A stretch of 52,956 nucleotides of DNA. Origin: Desulfovibrio sp. X2. GTDB lineage: Bacteria > Desulfobacterota > Desulfovibrionia > Desulfovibrionales > Desulfovibrionaceae. Below the pieces are notes generated by a model. It did no database searches. It was not told the DNA's origin and saw nothing but the letters and a program-made list of their open reading frames with translations. Shown piece after piece: positions 25,487 through 33,655 of this stretch (position 1 is its first letter; every line of letters starts with the position of its first letter). Where the stretch lies: contig NZ_ATHV01000033.1 of NCBI RefSeq assembly GCF_000422205.1, positions 1 to 52,956 of the forward strand, read 5' to 3'. A program made the position numbers and the translations under genes.

Positions 25487-25664
25487 CTAGTGTCGCGTCC
25501 ATGAAAAGAGTCGATATGCTGCGCAGTCGTCGTACGCGACACATGAACCGGGCGAATGCACGGTTCCGCCGCCGACGGCGGCGTGAGCAAGCAGAAAACC
25601 ACGTTTTCGGCGCAGCGATCTGCCGCAGAATACGGCTTTGCGTATTTTGCGGACGTCACACTAG
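25487..25664. mobile_element. MITE-like or REP-type element with inverted ends
   Basis: The ends read CTAGTGTCGCGTCC and GGACGTCACACTAG, matching at 12 of 14 positions as inverted repeats. Inside are a second inverted pair (GTGTCGCGT at 25490-25498, ACGCGACAC at 25534-25542) and an AATACG/CGTATT hairpin near 25627-25648. There is no room for a transposase in 178 nt. The right CTAG supplies the TAG stop of the leftward gene ending at 25661. TA-target elements of the IS630 kind leave similar ends, but this is a guess. Confidence 0.5.
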
Positions 25665-26464
25665 ACCGCTTCGTCCTTGCGGGTTTTGTCGGCGCCGGTT
25701 TTATCGGCCGTCGTGCCGGACACGCCCTTCGTCGCGCCGTTCTTGTCCGGGGATTTTCCCGGGGCCTCGCCCGGGGCGGCCTTCTTCTTCTCGTCCCCGT
25801 CCCCGTCCGGGTCGCACTCGTGCACGCGGCTGACGTGGTACTTCCCGTCCTGGCCCTTCTGGTAGACCACCACCTTGACCGCGCCCGGGTTGTCCGGGTC
25901 CTCGATCACGGACGAGAGCTTGGAGGCGCGCTTGAGCTTCTTCTTCTCGTCCTCGTCGTCGGGCGGTTCGTCGTTCTCGGCGTTCTTCTCTTCGGGCGCG
26001 CCGCAGGTCTCGATGTACAGGCGCAGGAAGGCGGCCCTGGCCTGGCGCTCGGCGTCCTCCGCCGAGGCGGCCTCCGCGCTCGCGCCGCTCGCGTCCGAGT
26101 CTGCCGAGTCGGCGGAATCGCCGGACGCGGCATCGCCGGAAGAGGCGGAGGAGGCGGAGGGGAACAGGGATGCGGGAGCCGCCACAAGACCCGCCGCCGC
26201 GGCCAGGGGGCCGAAGGCGAACTGTCCGCTGGCCGTCTGGGCGGAAACGGTCTGCGCGGCAACGGACCGGCCGGGAGCGGCGGAGCCGCCGCCCGCTCCG
26301 CCGCCTGTCCCGACATCGGTCCCGCCGTCCGTCCCGTCGTCCGGGAGCGAGAACAGGGCCGTGGTCTGAGTGCGTCCGCGGTTCCCGGCGGCCGAGATCC
26401 CGAGGGAGCCGGTCGCGAAGGCCGCGCCGAAAGTGTCAGCGTATGGGGAGATGCTGGGGGGCAT
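25661..26464 (-). CDS. Low-complexity hypothetical protein
   Basis: 267 residues, not recognised. The N-terminus starts MPPSISPYADTFGAAF without a clear signal peptide. Residues 40-130 are Gly/Ala/Ser-rich, with repeated SAD-type tripeptides. A more ordered part (about 140-170) contains RQARAAFLRLYIETCGAPEE. A charged stretch DDEDEKKKLKR and a strand-rich segment KVVVYQKGQDGKYHVSRVHECD precede a Lys/Asp-rich tail. The ATG is preceded by CCAGGAGGA, so translation is likely. Its stop codon lies within the end of a MITE-like element. The overall layout suggests a largely disordered protein; the function is unknown. Confidence 0.6.
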   Translation of the reverse strand: MPPSISPYADTFGAAFATGSLGISAAGNRGRTQTTALFSLPDDGTDGGTDVGTGGGAGGGSAAPGRSVAAQTVSAQTASGQFAFGPLAAAAGLVAAPASLFPSASSASSGDAASGDSADSADSDASGASAEAASAEDAERQARAAFLRLYIETCGAPEEKNAENDEPPDDEDEKKKLKRASKLSSVIEDPDNPGAVKVVVYQKGQDGKYHVSRVHECDPDGDGDEKKKAAPGEAPGKSPDKNGATKGVSGTTADKTGADKTRKDEAV

Positions 26465-26570
26465 GTTTTTCCTCCTGGCCTGTGCCGGTCAGAAGGATGC
26501 AACATATGTGCCCCGGGATATCGTCCGGCCCGCGTCAGGCCCCCGCATCGGGGGTCGAGCGCCCCGGAAG

Positions 26571-27788
26571 CTACTCCGCGTCGCGGAAGCGCGTGTGGAT
26601 GGCCCGGATGACCGGGTAGACCTCGAAGAAGGCGTCCACCACCCCGGGATCGAAGTGGCGGCCGGACTCGGCCCGGATGTGCTCGAAGACGCGCTCTTCG
26701 GGCCAGGGGTCCTTGTAGCAGCGCGGGCTGACCAGGGCGTCGTAGACGTCCGCCAGGGCGGTGATGCGCGCGGCCAGGGGGATGGCCTCGCCGCGCATGG
26801 GAAGGCCCGTGTATTCGTCCGCGAAGATGTCGTCGAGCCTGCCGGGGTAGCCTCCGCCGGACCAGCGCTCGTGGTGGCGCAGGGCAACCTCGCGGCACAG
26901 CGCGTCGAGCTCGCTGTGGTCGTCGGCGAAGATGCGCGCGCCGTACACGGTGTGGCGCTTCATGAGGCCGTACTCGTCGTCCGAGAGGCGCGCGGGCTTG
27001 CGCAGGATGATGTCCGGGATGCCGACCTTGCCCACGTCGTGCAGCATGGCCGCGATGCGCAGCTTGTCCTTGTAGCGGCGGATCTCCTCGAGCGGCACGC
27101 CGTGGTCCAGGGCCCACTGGTGGTAGAGCTCGGCCGAGACCGCGCCGACGCGCTGCACGTGCGCCCCGGTCTCCGCCGGGTCGCGCAGCTCGGCCATGCG
27201 CGTCATGCGCAGGATGAGCTCGCGCGTGGTGCGGCCGCGCTCCACGACCCCGGCAGCGTGCTGGGCGAAGATGGGCACGAGGGCGCGGTGCTCCGCGGTG
27301 AAGGGGACGGCCTGGCCGTTCTCTCCCCTGGCGTTGATGAGCTGCATGACGCCCACGAGCTTGTTCCCGAAGGTGCGCAGCGGCAGCGTCAGGGTGGAGC
27401 GGGTGCGGTAGCCGCTCTTCTCGTCGAAGCTCGAGTTGAAGCGGTAGGGCAGGCCCGGGTCCAGGGCGTAGACGTCGTCGTGGACGAGCGGCGTGCCGGA
27501 GAGCGCCGCGTAGCCGACCACCGACTGGTTGTCGATGGGCAGGGTGTCGCTGCGGTAGGTCTCCGGACTCACGCCCGTGTTCCTGCCGTGGCCGAAAAGG
27601 GTGTCGTTGTGCAGGTAGGCGAAGGTCAGTCGCCCGTCCTCGGCCAGGAAGATTGTCCCGGCGTCCGCGTCCGTCAGGGCGCGGGCCTCGCGCAGGATCG
27701 CGTCGAGGATGGCGTCCATGTCGCTCAGGTGGTTCAGGCCTTCGATGGTGCGGAGAATCTGCTCGATGTGCGTTCCGTGCGTGTGCAT
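26571..27788 (-). CDS. GAF and HD-GYP domain protein
   Basis: 405 residues. A GAF sensor domain (about 15-165) includes TDADAGTIFLAEDG and LPLRTFGNKLVGVMQL. An HD-GYP domain (about 190-395) follows, with HDVGKVGIPD, HTVYGARI, HHERWSGGGYPGRL and AARITALADVYDALVSPR. Residues expected for metal binding and for the GYP motif are present, so it probably hydrolyses cyclic di-GMP in the cytoplasm. The ATG at 27788 is preferred because the longer frame to 27869 adds a basic, unrelated leader. It stands alone on the strand. What the GAF domain binds is unknown. Confidence 0.9.
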   Translation of the reverse strand: MHTHGTHIEQILRTIEGLNHLSDMDAILDAILREARALTDADAGTIFLAEDGRLTFAYLHNDTLFGHGRNTGVSPETYRSDTLPIDNQSVVGYAALSGTPLVHDDVYALDPGLPYRFNSSFDEKSGYRTRSTLTLPLRTFGNKLVGVMQLINARGENGQAVPFTAEHRALVPIFAQHAAGVVERGRTTRELILRMTRMAELRDPAETGAHVQRVGAVSAELYHQWALDHGVPLEEIRRYKDKLRIAAMLHDVGKVGIPDIILRKPARLSDDEYGLMKRHTVYGARIFADDHSELDALCREVALRHHERWSGGGYPGRLDDIFADEYTGLPMRGEAIPLAARITALADVYDALVSPRCYKDPWPEERVFEHIRAESGRHFDPGVVDAFFEVYPVIRAIHTRFRDAE

Positions 27789-27943
27789 GCGTGCTCTGGT
27801 GCGTTTCCTTCGGAGCCGGGCTCTGAACCGGCTTTTGTCACTGCCTATCACTGCAGCTGGTAAAAGCAAGAATTTTTATATGCTTGCGCATGTTTTCGTC
27901 AATTCCAGGCGCGAAACGACCGCGGCACAGGGGGAACGGGAAA

Positions 27944-27975
27944 GGGCGCGGAGCCGGGGGGGTGGCTCCGCGCCC
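27944..27975 (-). terminator. Terminator of the ECF sigma operon
   Basis: A perfect 12-bp stem, GGGCGCGGAGCC with GGCTCCGCGCCC, and an 8-nt loop lie 36 nt after the stop codon of the low-complexity gene. On the minus strand the stem is followed by TTTCCC, a weak U tract. Confidence 0.75.
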
Positions 27976-28011
27976 AGGGGGGAAGAAGGCGGCAGGATGT
28001 CGAGGGGGGGA

Positions 28012-28956
28012 TCAGTTCCTGCCGCCTCCATTGCCGTTGCCATTACCGTTGCCGTTGCCGCCGGCATTGCCGTTGCCGCCGCCGCTGTTGCCGTTGCCCT
28101 TGCCGTTGCCGCCGGCGTTGCCGTGGCTGCCGCCGGAATTGCCCTTCCCGTTGCCTCCGGCATTGGAGGAGGAAGAGCCCCCGGCCGACTTGGACGAGGC
28201 GCGGGCGAGGCCGATGGCCTTGCCGTTGGTCAGGGTGTCGCTGTCGGTCATGGCCCCGGGAATGTCGGACCGTCCCGTCTTGGTGTTGCGTGCCGTGGAG
28301 GAGTAGGCGTCCATGGCGCGGTTGCGGCTCTTCGCCTGGGTCTGCGTCCTGGTCTTTGCCTGCGTCCGGGTCTGCGTCTGATCCCGCAGTTGATCCTGCG
28401 TCTGTTCCTGGGTCTGCGCGCGGTTTCTCCTGCCCAGGCCGAGCACGCCCGGCTGCACGCCGAGCTCGTGCGCTATCTGGCCCCAGCCCATGCCCGCGGC
28501 GCGCATGGAGGAGATGTCCGCCACGGCGACGCCCGTGGCCTCGGAGAGGGTCGAGGCATAGGCGGACCTGGCCGTGTCGAGCTCCGCCCGGGCGGCGTCG
28601 ATGGCCGCCTGGTCCTGGCCGGCGATGGCCGCGTCGAGCGCCTGCTGCGCGCTCTCCACGTTCTGCGCCGCCGCCGCCACGGCGGGATCGGTGGCCGCGG
28701 CGTAGGACTCGGCCAGGTTCTCGGCATGCTGCGCCTGGGCGGCGTTGCTGAAGGAGGAGGTCTGCGTGCCGGTGTCGTCGCCGGGAGTGGTCCCGGCCGT
28801 GGTTCCGGTGGTGGAGCCGCTGTCGCCGGTCGTGCTGCCGTCTGTCGTGCCGGTCGTCGTGCCCGTGGTCGTGTCCTGGGCGCGGACGAGCAGGGGCAGG
28901 CTCAGCAGGGAGGCGAGGCACGCGGCGGCTATGAGGATGCGCATTGGGGTACGCAT
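28012..28956 (-). CDS. Exported low-complexity protein, Gly/Asn-rich tail
   Basis: 314 residues. A signal peptide (about 1-26) ends in LLVRAQDTT. A Thr/Gly/Ser stretch, an alanine-rich helical region (about 70-140) with AVADISSMRAAGMGWGQIAHELG, a Gln/Thr/Arg repeat region (QTQTRTQAKTRTQ) and a long Gly/Asn-rich tail (GGNGKGNGNSGG units) follow. Such composition fits a disordered, secreted or surface-matrix protein. It is the last gene of the ECF sigma operon, 26 nt after the TPR lipoprotein gene, with AGGAGA before its ATG. I know no function; similar Gly/Asn tails occur in many sulfate reducers. Confidence 0.65.
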   Translation of the reverse strand: MRTPMRILIAAACLASLLSLPLLVRAQDTTTGTTTGTTDGSTTGDSGSTTGTTAGTTPGDDTGTQTSSFSNAAQAQHAENLAESYAAATDPAVAAAAQNVESAQQALDAAIAGQDQAAIDAARAELDTARSAYASTLSEATGVAVADISSMRAAGMGWGQIAHELGVQPGVLGLGRRNRAQTQEQTQDQLRDQTQTRTQAKTRTQTQAKSRNRAMDAYSSTARNTKTGRSDIPGAMTDSDTLTNGKAIGLARASSKSAGGSSSSNAGGNGKGNSGGSHGNAGGNGKGNGNSGGGNGNAGGNGNGNGNGNGGGRN

Positions 28957-28982
28957 GGTCGTTCTCCTGTACTCTTCGCCGG

Positions 28983-29966
28983 TCACTTGGCGACCCTGGT
29001 GAAGAGGTTCACTGATTGGGGAAGGTCGTGGCGCGCGCCGTTCACGTGCACTGTCTCGGCCGCGCCGAACCAGCTCAGGGCGAGCCGGTCGGGGGAAACC
29101 CCCGGGTACATCCGGGTTATGTAGTTCCTCACGCTGAGCGCCCGCTCGCGGGCCAGAGCGTCGTCGCCCTTGACGTAGGCGACGACGTCGAGTTCCAGGT
29201 CCTTCTTGTCGGACATGATGGATCCGATCACATCCAGGGATTCCTGGGCGTCCTCGGTGAGGATGGCTTTCTTGGGGCTGAAGTCGATGGCCTGCAGGGT
29301 CACCGTGCGGCGGCCGACGGCGTGGTTGCGCCAGGAGAAGTCGCCTGCCTCGTTGAGCATCTCGGCTCCCTGCCGGGCCTGCGCGCCGTCGGGATAGAGC
29401 TCCAGGTAGGCCAGCAGGTCGGCGCGCATCTCCCTGGTGCGGTGCAGCCGCTCGAGGGCGACCGCCTTGTTGAACATGGCCTGGGGCTCGTGCGGATCGA
29501 AGTCGAGAACCTTGTCGTAGTATTCCAGCGCCTTGGCGTTGTCGCCCCGGTCCAGGGAGTTGTGGCCCAGGTAGAGGTTCGCGCCCTCGTGGCGCGGGTC
29601 GATGGCCAGGGCCTGCTCGTAGGCCGCGCGCTCCTTGTCGGGCTCCATCAGGGCCCACCAGGTCACGCCCTCCCAGAAGCGGTAGTCCGCGTTCTTCGGG
29701 TCCAGGGCCACGGCCTTCTTGATGAAGGGCAGGGCCTTGGCCGGGTGCTCGGAGGCGAGCTCAAAGCGGGCCATGTAGTAGTTGGCCTGCGGATCGTCGG
29801 GCGACTCGGCGAGCTTCTTGCCGAAAATCCTGGCGCCCTCGTCGTACTGCCGGGAGTTCAGGTAGTACTGCCCCTGGAGCGTGGCGCAGCCCGCGAGGAG
29901 GAGCACGGGCAGGAGCACGGCTATGAGGGGAAGGGCGGTCTGCATCTTTCGGCCTGTATGTTTCAT
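28983..29966 (-). CDS. TPR lipoprotein with OmpA-like C-terminal domain
   Basis: 327 residues. A lipoprotein signal with lipobox LLAGC gives a mature protein starting at about Cys27. Four to five TPR-type helical repeats (about 40-200) follow, including RIFGKKLAESPDDPQANYYMA and KALEYYDKVLDFDPHEPQAM. The last 110 residues resemble a degenerate OmpA-like peptidoglycan-binding domain (VTLQAIDFSPKKAILTEDAQESLDVI ... ARERALSVRNYI). It should be tethered to the outer membrane facing the periplasm. The ATG is preceded by GGAGAAG. It lies in the ECF sigma operon, 47 nt after the preceding gene. Confidence 0.75.
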   Translation of the reverse strand: MKHTGRKMQTALPLIAVLLPVLLLAGCATLQGQYYLNSRQYDEGARIFGKKLAESPDDPQANYYMARFELASEHPAKALPFIKKAVALDPKNADYRFWEGVTWWALMEPDKERAAYEQALAIDPRHEGANLYLGHNSLDRGDNAKALEYYDKVLDFDPHEPQAMFNKAVALERLHRTREMRADLLAYLELYPDGAQARQGAEMLNEAGDFSWRNHAVGRRTVTLQAIDFSPKKAILTEDAQESLDVIGSIMSDKKDLELDVVAYVKGDDALARERALSVRNYITRMYPGVSPDRLALSWFGAAETVHVNGARHDLPQSVNLFTRVAK

Positions 29967-30013
29967 GGATTCTTCTCCGATATACGCACGGCTGGGGAAA
30001 TGGTCACAACGGC

Positions 30014-30787
30014 TCAGTCGCGCGTTCCGCTCTCGCCGGGAGCGCCGCGCAGGTTGCGGGTGGTGAAGCCGATGTCCTGCATGAATTCGTTGAAGCTGCC
30101 CGTGCCGGACAGCGCGTCGCGCGCGGCCTGGGCCAGGCGGGCGTCCGAGACGCCCTTCTCGCGCGCCTTGAGCACGACCTTGGAAAGATAAAGCCAGGAC
30201 GGCGCGAGGCTGGCCCTGGCGAGGCCCTCCCCCAGCAGCCCGGCGGAGGCCTCGCGGGAGAAGCCTATCTCGTCCAGCAGCGCCTTGATGTGCGCGGCGC
30301 GGGCGACCATGGCCGCGTCCGCGTTCCCCGGCACGGCGGCCAGGGCGGACAGCTCGTCGCGCGAGAGCCCCTGGCGCAGGCTCTCGCCCGCCGCGGCCAC
30401 GGCCTCGGCGTCCGGGGAGCGGCCGTTGGCCGCCAGGGCCTGCCGGGCGAAGGCGTAGTCCGCGAGCTTGGCGTCGAGGGCGCGCACGATGGCCGGGCCG
30501 GAAACGCCCTTGGCCAGCCCTTCCTCGACCTTGGCGGCGAACGGGGCGACGGGCAGCCCCTCGCCCGAGGCCCGCGCGAGCTCGGCGAGCACGGCGGCGC
30601 CGTCCTCGCGGCCCAGCGCGCCCGCCTCCACCGCGCCGCGCACGCGGGCCACGGCCGAGGCGGGCACCCCGGCCTCCGCGGCCTGCCCGGCAGCGGCGTC
30701 GAGGCCTTGCGCGCGCGCGGCCGGAGGCTGCAGGCAGAGCGCGGCAAGAAGCGCCGCGGCGACGAGCAGGCTAGATCGCCTTGCCAT
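30014..30787 (-). CDS. Exported alpha-helical protein, unknown function
   Basis: 257 residues. A signal peptide of about 26 residues ends AARAQ; the mature part is Ala/Leu/Glu-rich and entirely helical in appearance, without cysteines or repeats I recognise. The C-terminus contains a conserved-looking end, SGTGSFNEFMQDIGFTTRNL. It overlaps the preceding anti-sigma-like gene by 17 nt, so the two are coupled. Its place in the operon suggests an envelope protein regulated by the ECF sigma factor. No known domain was identified. Confidence 0.65.
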   Translation of the reverse strand: MARRSSLLVAAALLAALCLQPPAARAQGLDAAAGQAAEAGVPASAVARVRGAVEAGALGREDGAAVLAELARASGEGLPVAPFAAKVEEGLAKGVSGPAIVRALDAKLADYAFARQALAANGRSPDAEAVAAAGESLRQGLSRDELSALAAVPGNADAAMVARAAHIKALLDEIGFSREASAGLLGEGLARASLAPSWLYLSKVVLKAREKGVSDARLAQAARDALSGTGSFNEFMQDIGFTTRNLRGAPGESGTRD

Positions 30788-31424
30788 TTCCGCCTCGCAC
30801 GAGGAGCACGGAGTTCACGCCCCCGAAGCCGTCGTCCTTGCTGAAGGAGGCCGCGGGATCGGGCCGCGTGGCCCGGCCGTCGATCTGGAAGACGTACTCG
30901 TGGCTGCCCGGGGCCAGCGAGGCGCTGAGCACCCACATCCCGGCCTTGTCGCGGCGCATCTCCCAGCCCCGGCCGTTCCAGCCGTTGAAGTCGCCGATCA
31001 CGGCCACGCTCTGCGCGCCGGGCGCGGCCAACACGAAGTGCACGGGCACGAGCCCCTGCTTAAGGGCGGTCGTGGGGCCTGTCCCGTGTCGCAGGGCGAG
31101 GCCCGCGGCCAGCACCAGGCAGAGCGCGGCCGCGGCCGCCTGCAGCGGGCTCAGGCTGAAGGTGCGCGGACGGCACAGCCAGCGCGCAGCCCGCACGAGG
31201 GGGCCTTCGCGGCGCAGGCGCGCGCCCCGCGCGTCGGTCGATGCGGGCGATGCGGGGGCCTTGTGCGCGGGCAGCGCGGCCACGCGCTCCATCACCTTGG
31301 CGGCGAAGTCCGCTCCGGGCTCCTCGCGCGGCAGGCCGCGCAGCATCCCTTCGAGGTCCTCGAAGTCTTCGGAACCGGCGGTGCAGCCGGGGGCCGCGTG
31401 TTCGTCATGGGGCTTGGGCATCAT
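30771..31424 (-). CDS. Probable anti-sigma factor with AMPK-type glycogen-binding domain
   Basis: 217 residues. A cytoplasmic N-terminal part (about 1-90) has ADFAAKVMERVAALP, typical of the membrane-proximal region of anti-sigma factors, though no zinc-finger HxxxCxxC is present. One membrane helix (about 95-113) follows. The periplasmic C-terminal domain is like the AMPK-beta/isoamylase early-set domain (CBM48): VPVHFVLAAPGAQSVAVIGDFNGW then GSHEYVFQIDGRATR. It overlaps the ECF sigma gene by four bases (ATGA). It may sense an envelope glycan and release sigma. The role is inferred; the domain call is stronger. Confidence 0.72.
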   Translation of the reverse strand: MMPKPHDEHAAPGCTAGSEDFEDLEGMLRGLPREEPGADFAAKVMERVAALPAHKAPASPASTDARGARLRREGPLVRAARWLCRPRTFSLSPLQAAAAALCLVLAAGLALRHGTGPTTALKQGLVPVHFVLAAPGAQSVAVIGDFNGWNGRGWEMRRDKAGMWVLSASLAPGSHEYVFQIDGRATRPDPAASFSKDDGFGGVNSVLLVRGGNGKAI

Positions 31425-31975
31425 GGCTCCTCCTCCCCGAAACGTTTGCGAAGCATTGCCAGGCCGCGATGCACCCGCATCTTGGCCCCGGACAGGGTAA
31501 GGTCCATGGCCTGGGCGACCTCCTGCAGGGAGAAGTCCTCGAGGTAGCGCAGGGCCAGCGCCTCCCTGTAGCCCTCGGGCAGGTCGCGCAGGGCGGCCTT
31601 GATCCGCGTCGCGTCCACGGCCCGGGCGGGATCGCAGTCCCCGGCCGCCTGCAGCTCGACGTCCGCGTCGGGCGCGAGGGGAACGAAGCGGCCGGGCGAG
31701 CGCCGCGCGTGGTCGCGCGCCAGGTTCAGGGCCAGGGCGTAGAGCCAGGGGAAGAAGCGGCGCTTCGGGTCGAAGAGCGCGAGGCGCTGGAAGGCCCTGA
31801 GGAAGGTCTCCTGGGAAAGCTCCGCGGCCGTCTCCGCGTCGCGCGTGAAGCGCAGCATGAGCCGGTAGACCGGCCCCTGGTAGCGGGCCACGAGCGCGCC
31901 GAAGGCCTCGCGCTCCCCTCGCAGGACGCGCAGAGCCGCCTCGGAGTCTTCCCTGTCCTGTTCCGGCGGATTCAT
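31421..31975 (-). CDS. ECF (RpoE-like) sigma factor
   Basis: 184 residues with sigma region 2 (VYRLMLRFTRDAETAAELSQETFLRAFQ and FPWLYALALNLARDHARR) and region 4 (LRDLPEGYREALALRYLEDFSLQEVAQAM). It recruits RNA polymerase to specific promoters. The next gene overlaps its stop by ATGA and encodes a membrane protein, the usual place for a cognate anti-sigma. The five-gene operon then runs to a terminator at 27944. No extracytoplasmic-type promoter for autoregulation was evident in the 104-nt gap upstream. Confidence 0.9.
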   Translation of the reverse strand: MNPPEQDREDSEAALRVLRGEREAFGALVARYQGPVYRLMLRFTRDAETAAELSQETFLRAFQRLALFDPKRRFFPWLYALALNLARDHARRSPGRFVPLAPDADVELQAAGDCDPARAVDATRIKAALRDLPEGYREALALRYLEDFSLQEVAQAMDLTLSGAKMRVHRGLAMLRKRFGEEEP

Positions 31976-32025
31976 TTCATGGACATATACGCGGGCGGGG
32001 GGAGGAAGGTCACGGCCGGAAGGGC

Positions 32026-32055
32026 AAAAAAAACGGAGGGCCCGAAGGCCCTCCG
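32026..32055 (-). terminator. Intrinsic terminator of the CBS-ACT gene
   Basis: On the minus strand a 9-bp stem (CGGAGGGCC / GGCCCTCCG, loop TTCG) is followed by eight T residues. It lies 24 nt after the stop of the CBS-ACT gene and just upstream of the sigma gene. Confidence 0.9.
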
Positions 32056-32079
32056 CTCGAAGCTCGCGTCGTGCGCCCT

Positions 32080-32754
32080 TTACGGGACGACGGGATTGAC
32101 GTTGTCGCGCAGCCAGAAGAGCAGCTCGTACTTGGAGCCCAGGCTCTCGCGCAGCTTGTTGAGCTCGGACTTCTCCATCTCCGCGATGCGGATGTAGACG
32201 TTTCTGTGCGGCACGCCCTGCGGGTAGACGGTGAAGATGGAGAGCAGGTTCGCGCCGTGGTCGGTGATCTCCTGCATGATGGGCTTCAGCGCGCCCGGGG
32301 TGCGGGGCAGCTTGAAGCCCATCTGGACGCCGCCGTCGCGCACGCGGGTGATGTCGATGTAGACGCGGAAGATGTCGGACTCGGTGATGATGCCCACCAC
32401 CTTGTTCGCGTCGTCCACCACGGGCAGGCCGCCCACGCGGCGGTCGTTCATGATCACCGTGGCCTTCTCCACCGTGTCTTCCACGTGGAGGGCGATGGCG
32501 GGCTTGGTCATGATGTCTTTGACCTTGATCTCGGAGAGCAGGTAGTACAGCTCGTGCACGTCCAGGGTCGTGGCCTTGGAGGGCGAGGCTTCCTTGATGT
32601 CACGGTCCGAGACGATGCCGAGCAGCAGGCCCTTGTCGTCCACGACGGGCAGCCGCCTGACGTCATGGTCCTTCATGAGCTTGGAGGCCTTCATCATGGA
32701 CTCTTCCGGGCTCACGGTGATGACGTCCTTGGTCATCCAGCTTTTAACGCGCAT
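32080..32754 (-). CDS. CBS-pair and ACT domain protein
   Basis: 224 residues: two CBS motifs (VKSWMTKDVITVSPEESMMKA and VKDIMTKPAIALHVEDTVEKA, each ending in a PVVDD strand) and a C-terminal ACT-like domain (LPRTPGALKPIMQEITDHGANLLSIFTV). It is cytoplasmic and probably binds adenine nucleotides; it resembles AcuB-like proteins, whose role is not settled. The ATG at 32754 follows AAGGAG. The gene has its own terminator and is divergent from the LarC-like gene. Confidence 0.88.
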   Translation of the reverse strand: MRVKSWMTKDVITVSPEESMMKASKLMKDHDVRRLPVVDDKGLLLGIVSDRDIKEASPSKATTLDVHELYYLLSEIKVKDIMTKPAIALHVEDTVEKATVIMNDRRVGGLPVVDDANKVVGIITESDIFRVYIDITRVRDGGVQMGFKLPRTPGALKPIMQEITDHGANLLSIFTVYPQGVPHRNVYIRIAEMEKSELNKLRESLGSKYELLFWLRDNVNPVVP

Positions 32755-32856
32755 TGGGGACGGCTCCTTGTAGCGGTTCCAACTGTCGGGTAAAGGGTTG
32801 CGCTGTCTCGACCTATGGCACAGCCAGGGGGCTTTTTCAACCGGCCTGGAGGGGCG

Positions 32857-33636
32857 ATGCGGCAAAGAAAGGTGCAAACCCGCCTTTTTCTCGATCCTCG
32901 CGGCGGCATCGCGGGCGACATGCTGCTCGCCGCCCTGGCCGCGCTCGGCGCCGACCTCTCCCGCTTCCAGGCCATGCTCGCGCGGGCGGGCATAGCGGCC
33001 GGGCTGGCCCTGGTGCCGCGCATGCGCGGCGCGGTGGCCGGGCACGGCCTGTCCATCGAGTGCCGCGGGGCCGAGCCCCTGCGCCACCTCGAAGACCTGC
33101 TCGGCCTCGCCGCGCGCCTCGGCCTCCCGCCGCGCGCCGCGGCCCGCGCCGAGGCGGCATTCCGCCGCCTGGCCGAGGTGGAGGCCCGCGTGCACGGCTG
33201 CTCCGTCCATGAGGTGCACTTCCACGAGGTCGGGGCCGTGGACACGCTCGTCGACGTGGCCGGGGCCTGCTGGGCCGTGGACGAGCTCGGCATCGACGAG
33301 GTCGTGTGCGCGCCCCTGCCCTGGTTCACGGGCACGGTCCGCTGCGCCCACGGCCTGCTCCCCCTGCCCGCGCCCGCGGTCCTGGAGCTGCTCGCCGGAA
33401 AGCCGGTCTATCCCACGGAAGTGGACGAGGAGATCATCACGCCCACGGGCGCGCTGCTGGTGGATGTCCTGGCGGACCGCTTCGCCCGGGGGCCTTCGGG
33501 CGTCATCCGGGCCCAGGCCACGGCCTACGGCGAGCGGGAGATCGCCTCGGCCCCCTGGGGGCTGCGCGCGCTGCTGCTCGACGACGCCTTCGAGAATGCC
33601 CCCGAAGAGGCGCCGTCCGAAGAGGCGGGTTTCTGA
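32857..33636 (+). CDS. larC: LarC N-terminal domain protein (C-terminal half missing)
   Basis: 259 residues matching the first part of LarC, the CTP-dependent nickel cyclometallase that inserts nickel into the lactate racemase cofactor. Blocks are LFLDPRGGIAGDMLLAALAAL, CSVHEVHFHEVGAVDTLVDV and CAPLPWFTGTVRCAHGLLPLPAPAVLELL, then PTEVDEEIITPTGALLV. A full LarC has about 400 residues, with a C-terminal domain that I recall as the CTP-binding part; none is encoded downstream in any frame on this strand. A GGAGGGG site supports ATG 32857. It could work with a separately encoded half or have another role. Confidence 0.75.
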   Translation: MRQRKVQTRLFLDPRGGIAGDMLLAALAALGADLSRFQAMLARAGIAAGLALVPRMRGAVAGHGLSIECRGAEPLRHLEDLLGLAARLGLPPRAAARAEAAFRRLAEVEARVHGCSVHEVHFHEVGAVDTLVDVAGACWAVDELGIDEVVCAPLPWFTGTVRCAHGLLPLPAPAVLELLAGKPVYPTEVDEEIITPTGALLVDVLADRFARGPSGVIRAQATAYGEREIASAPWGLRALLLDDAFENAPEEAPSEEAGF

Positions 33637-33655
33637 AGCGCGGCGTCCGAGACGG

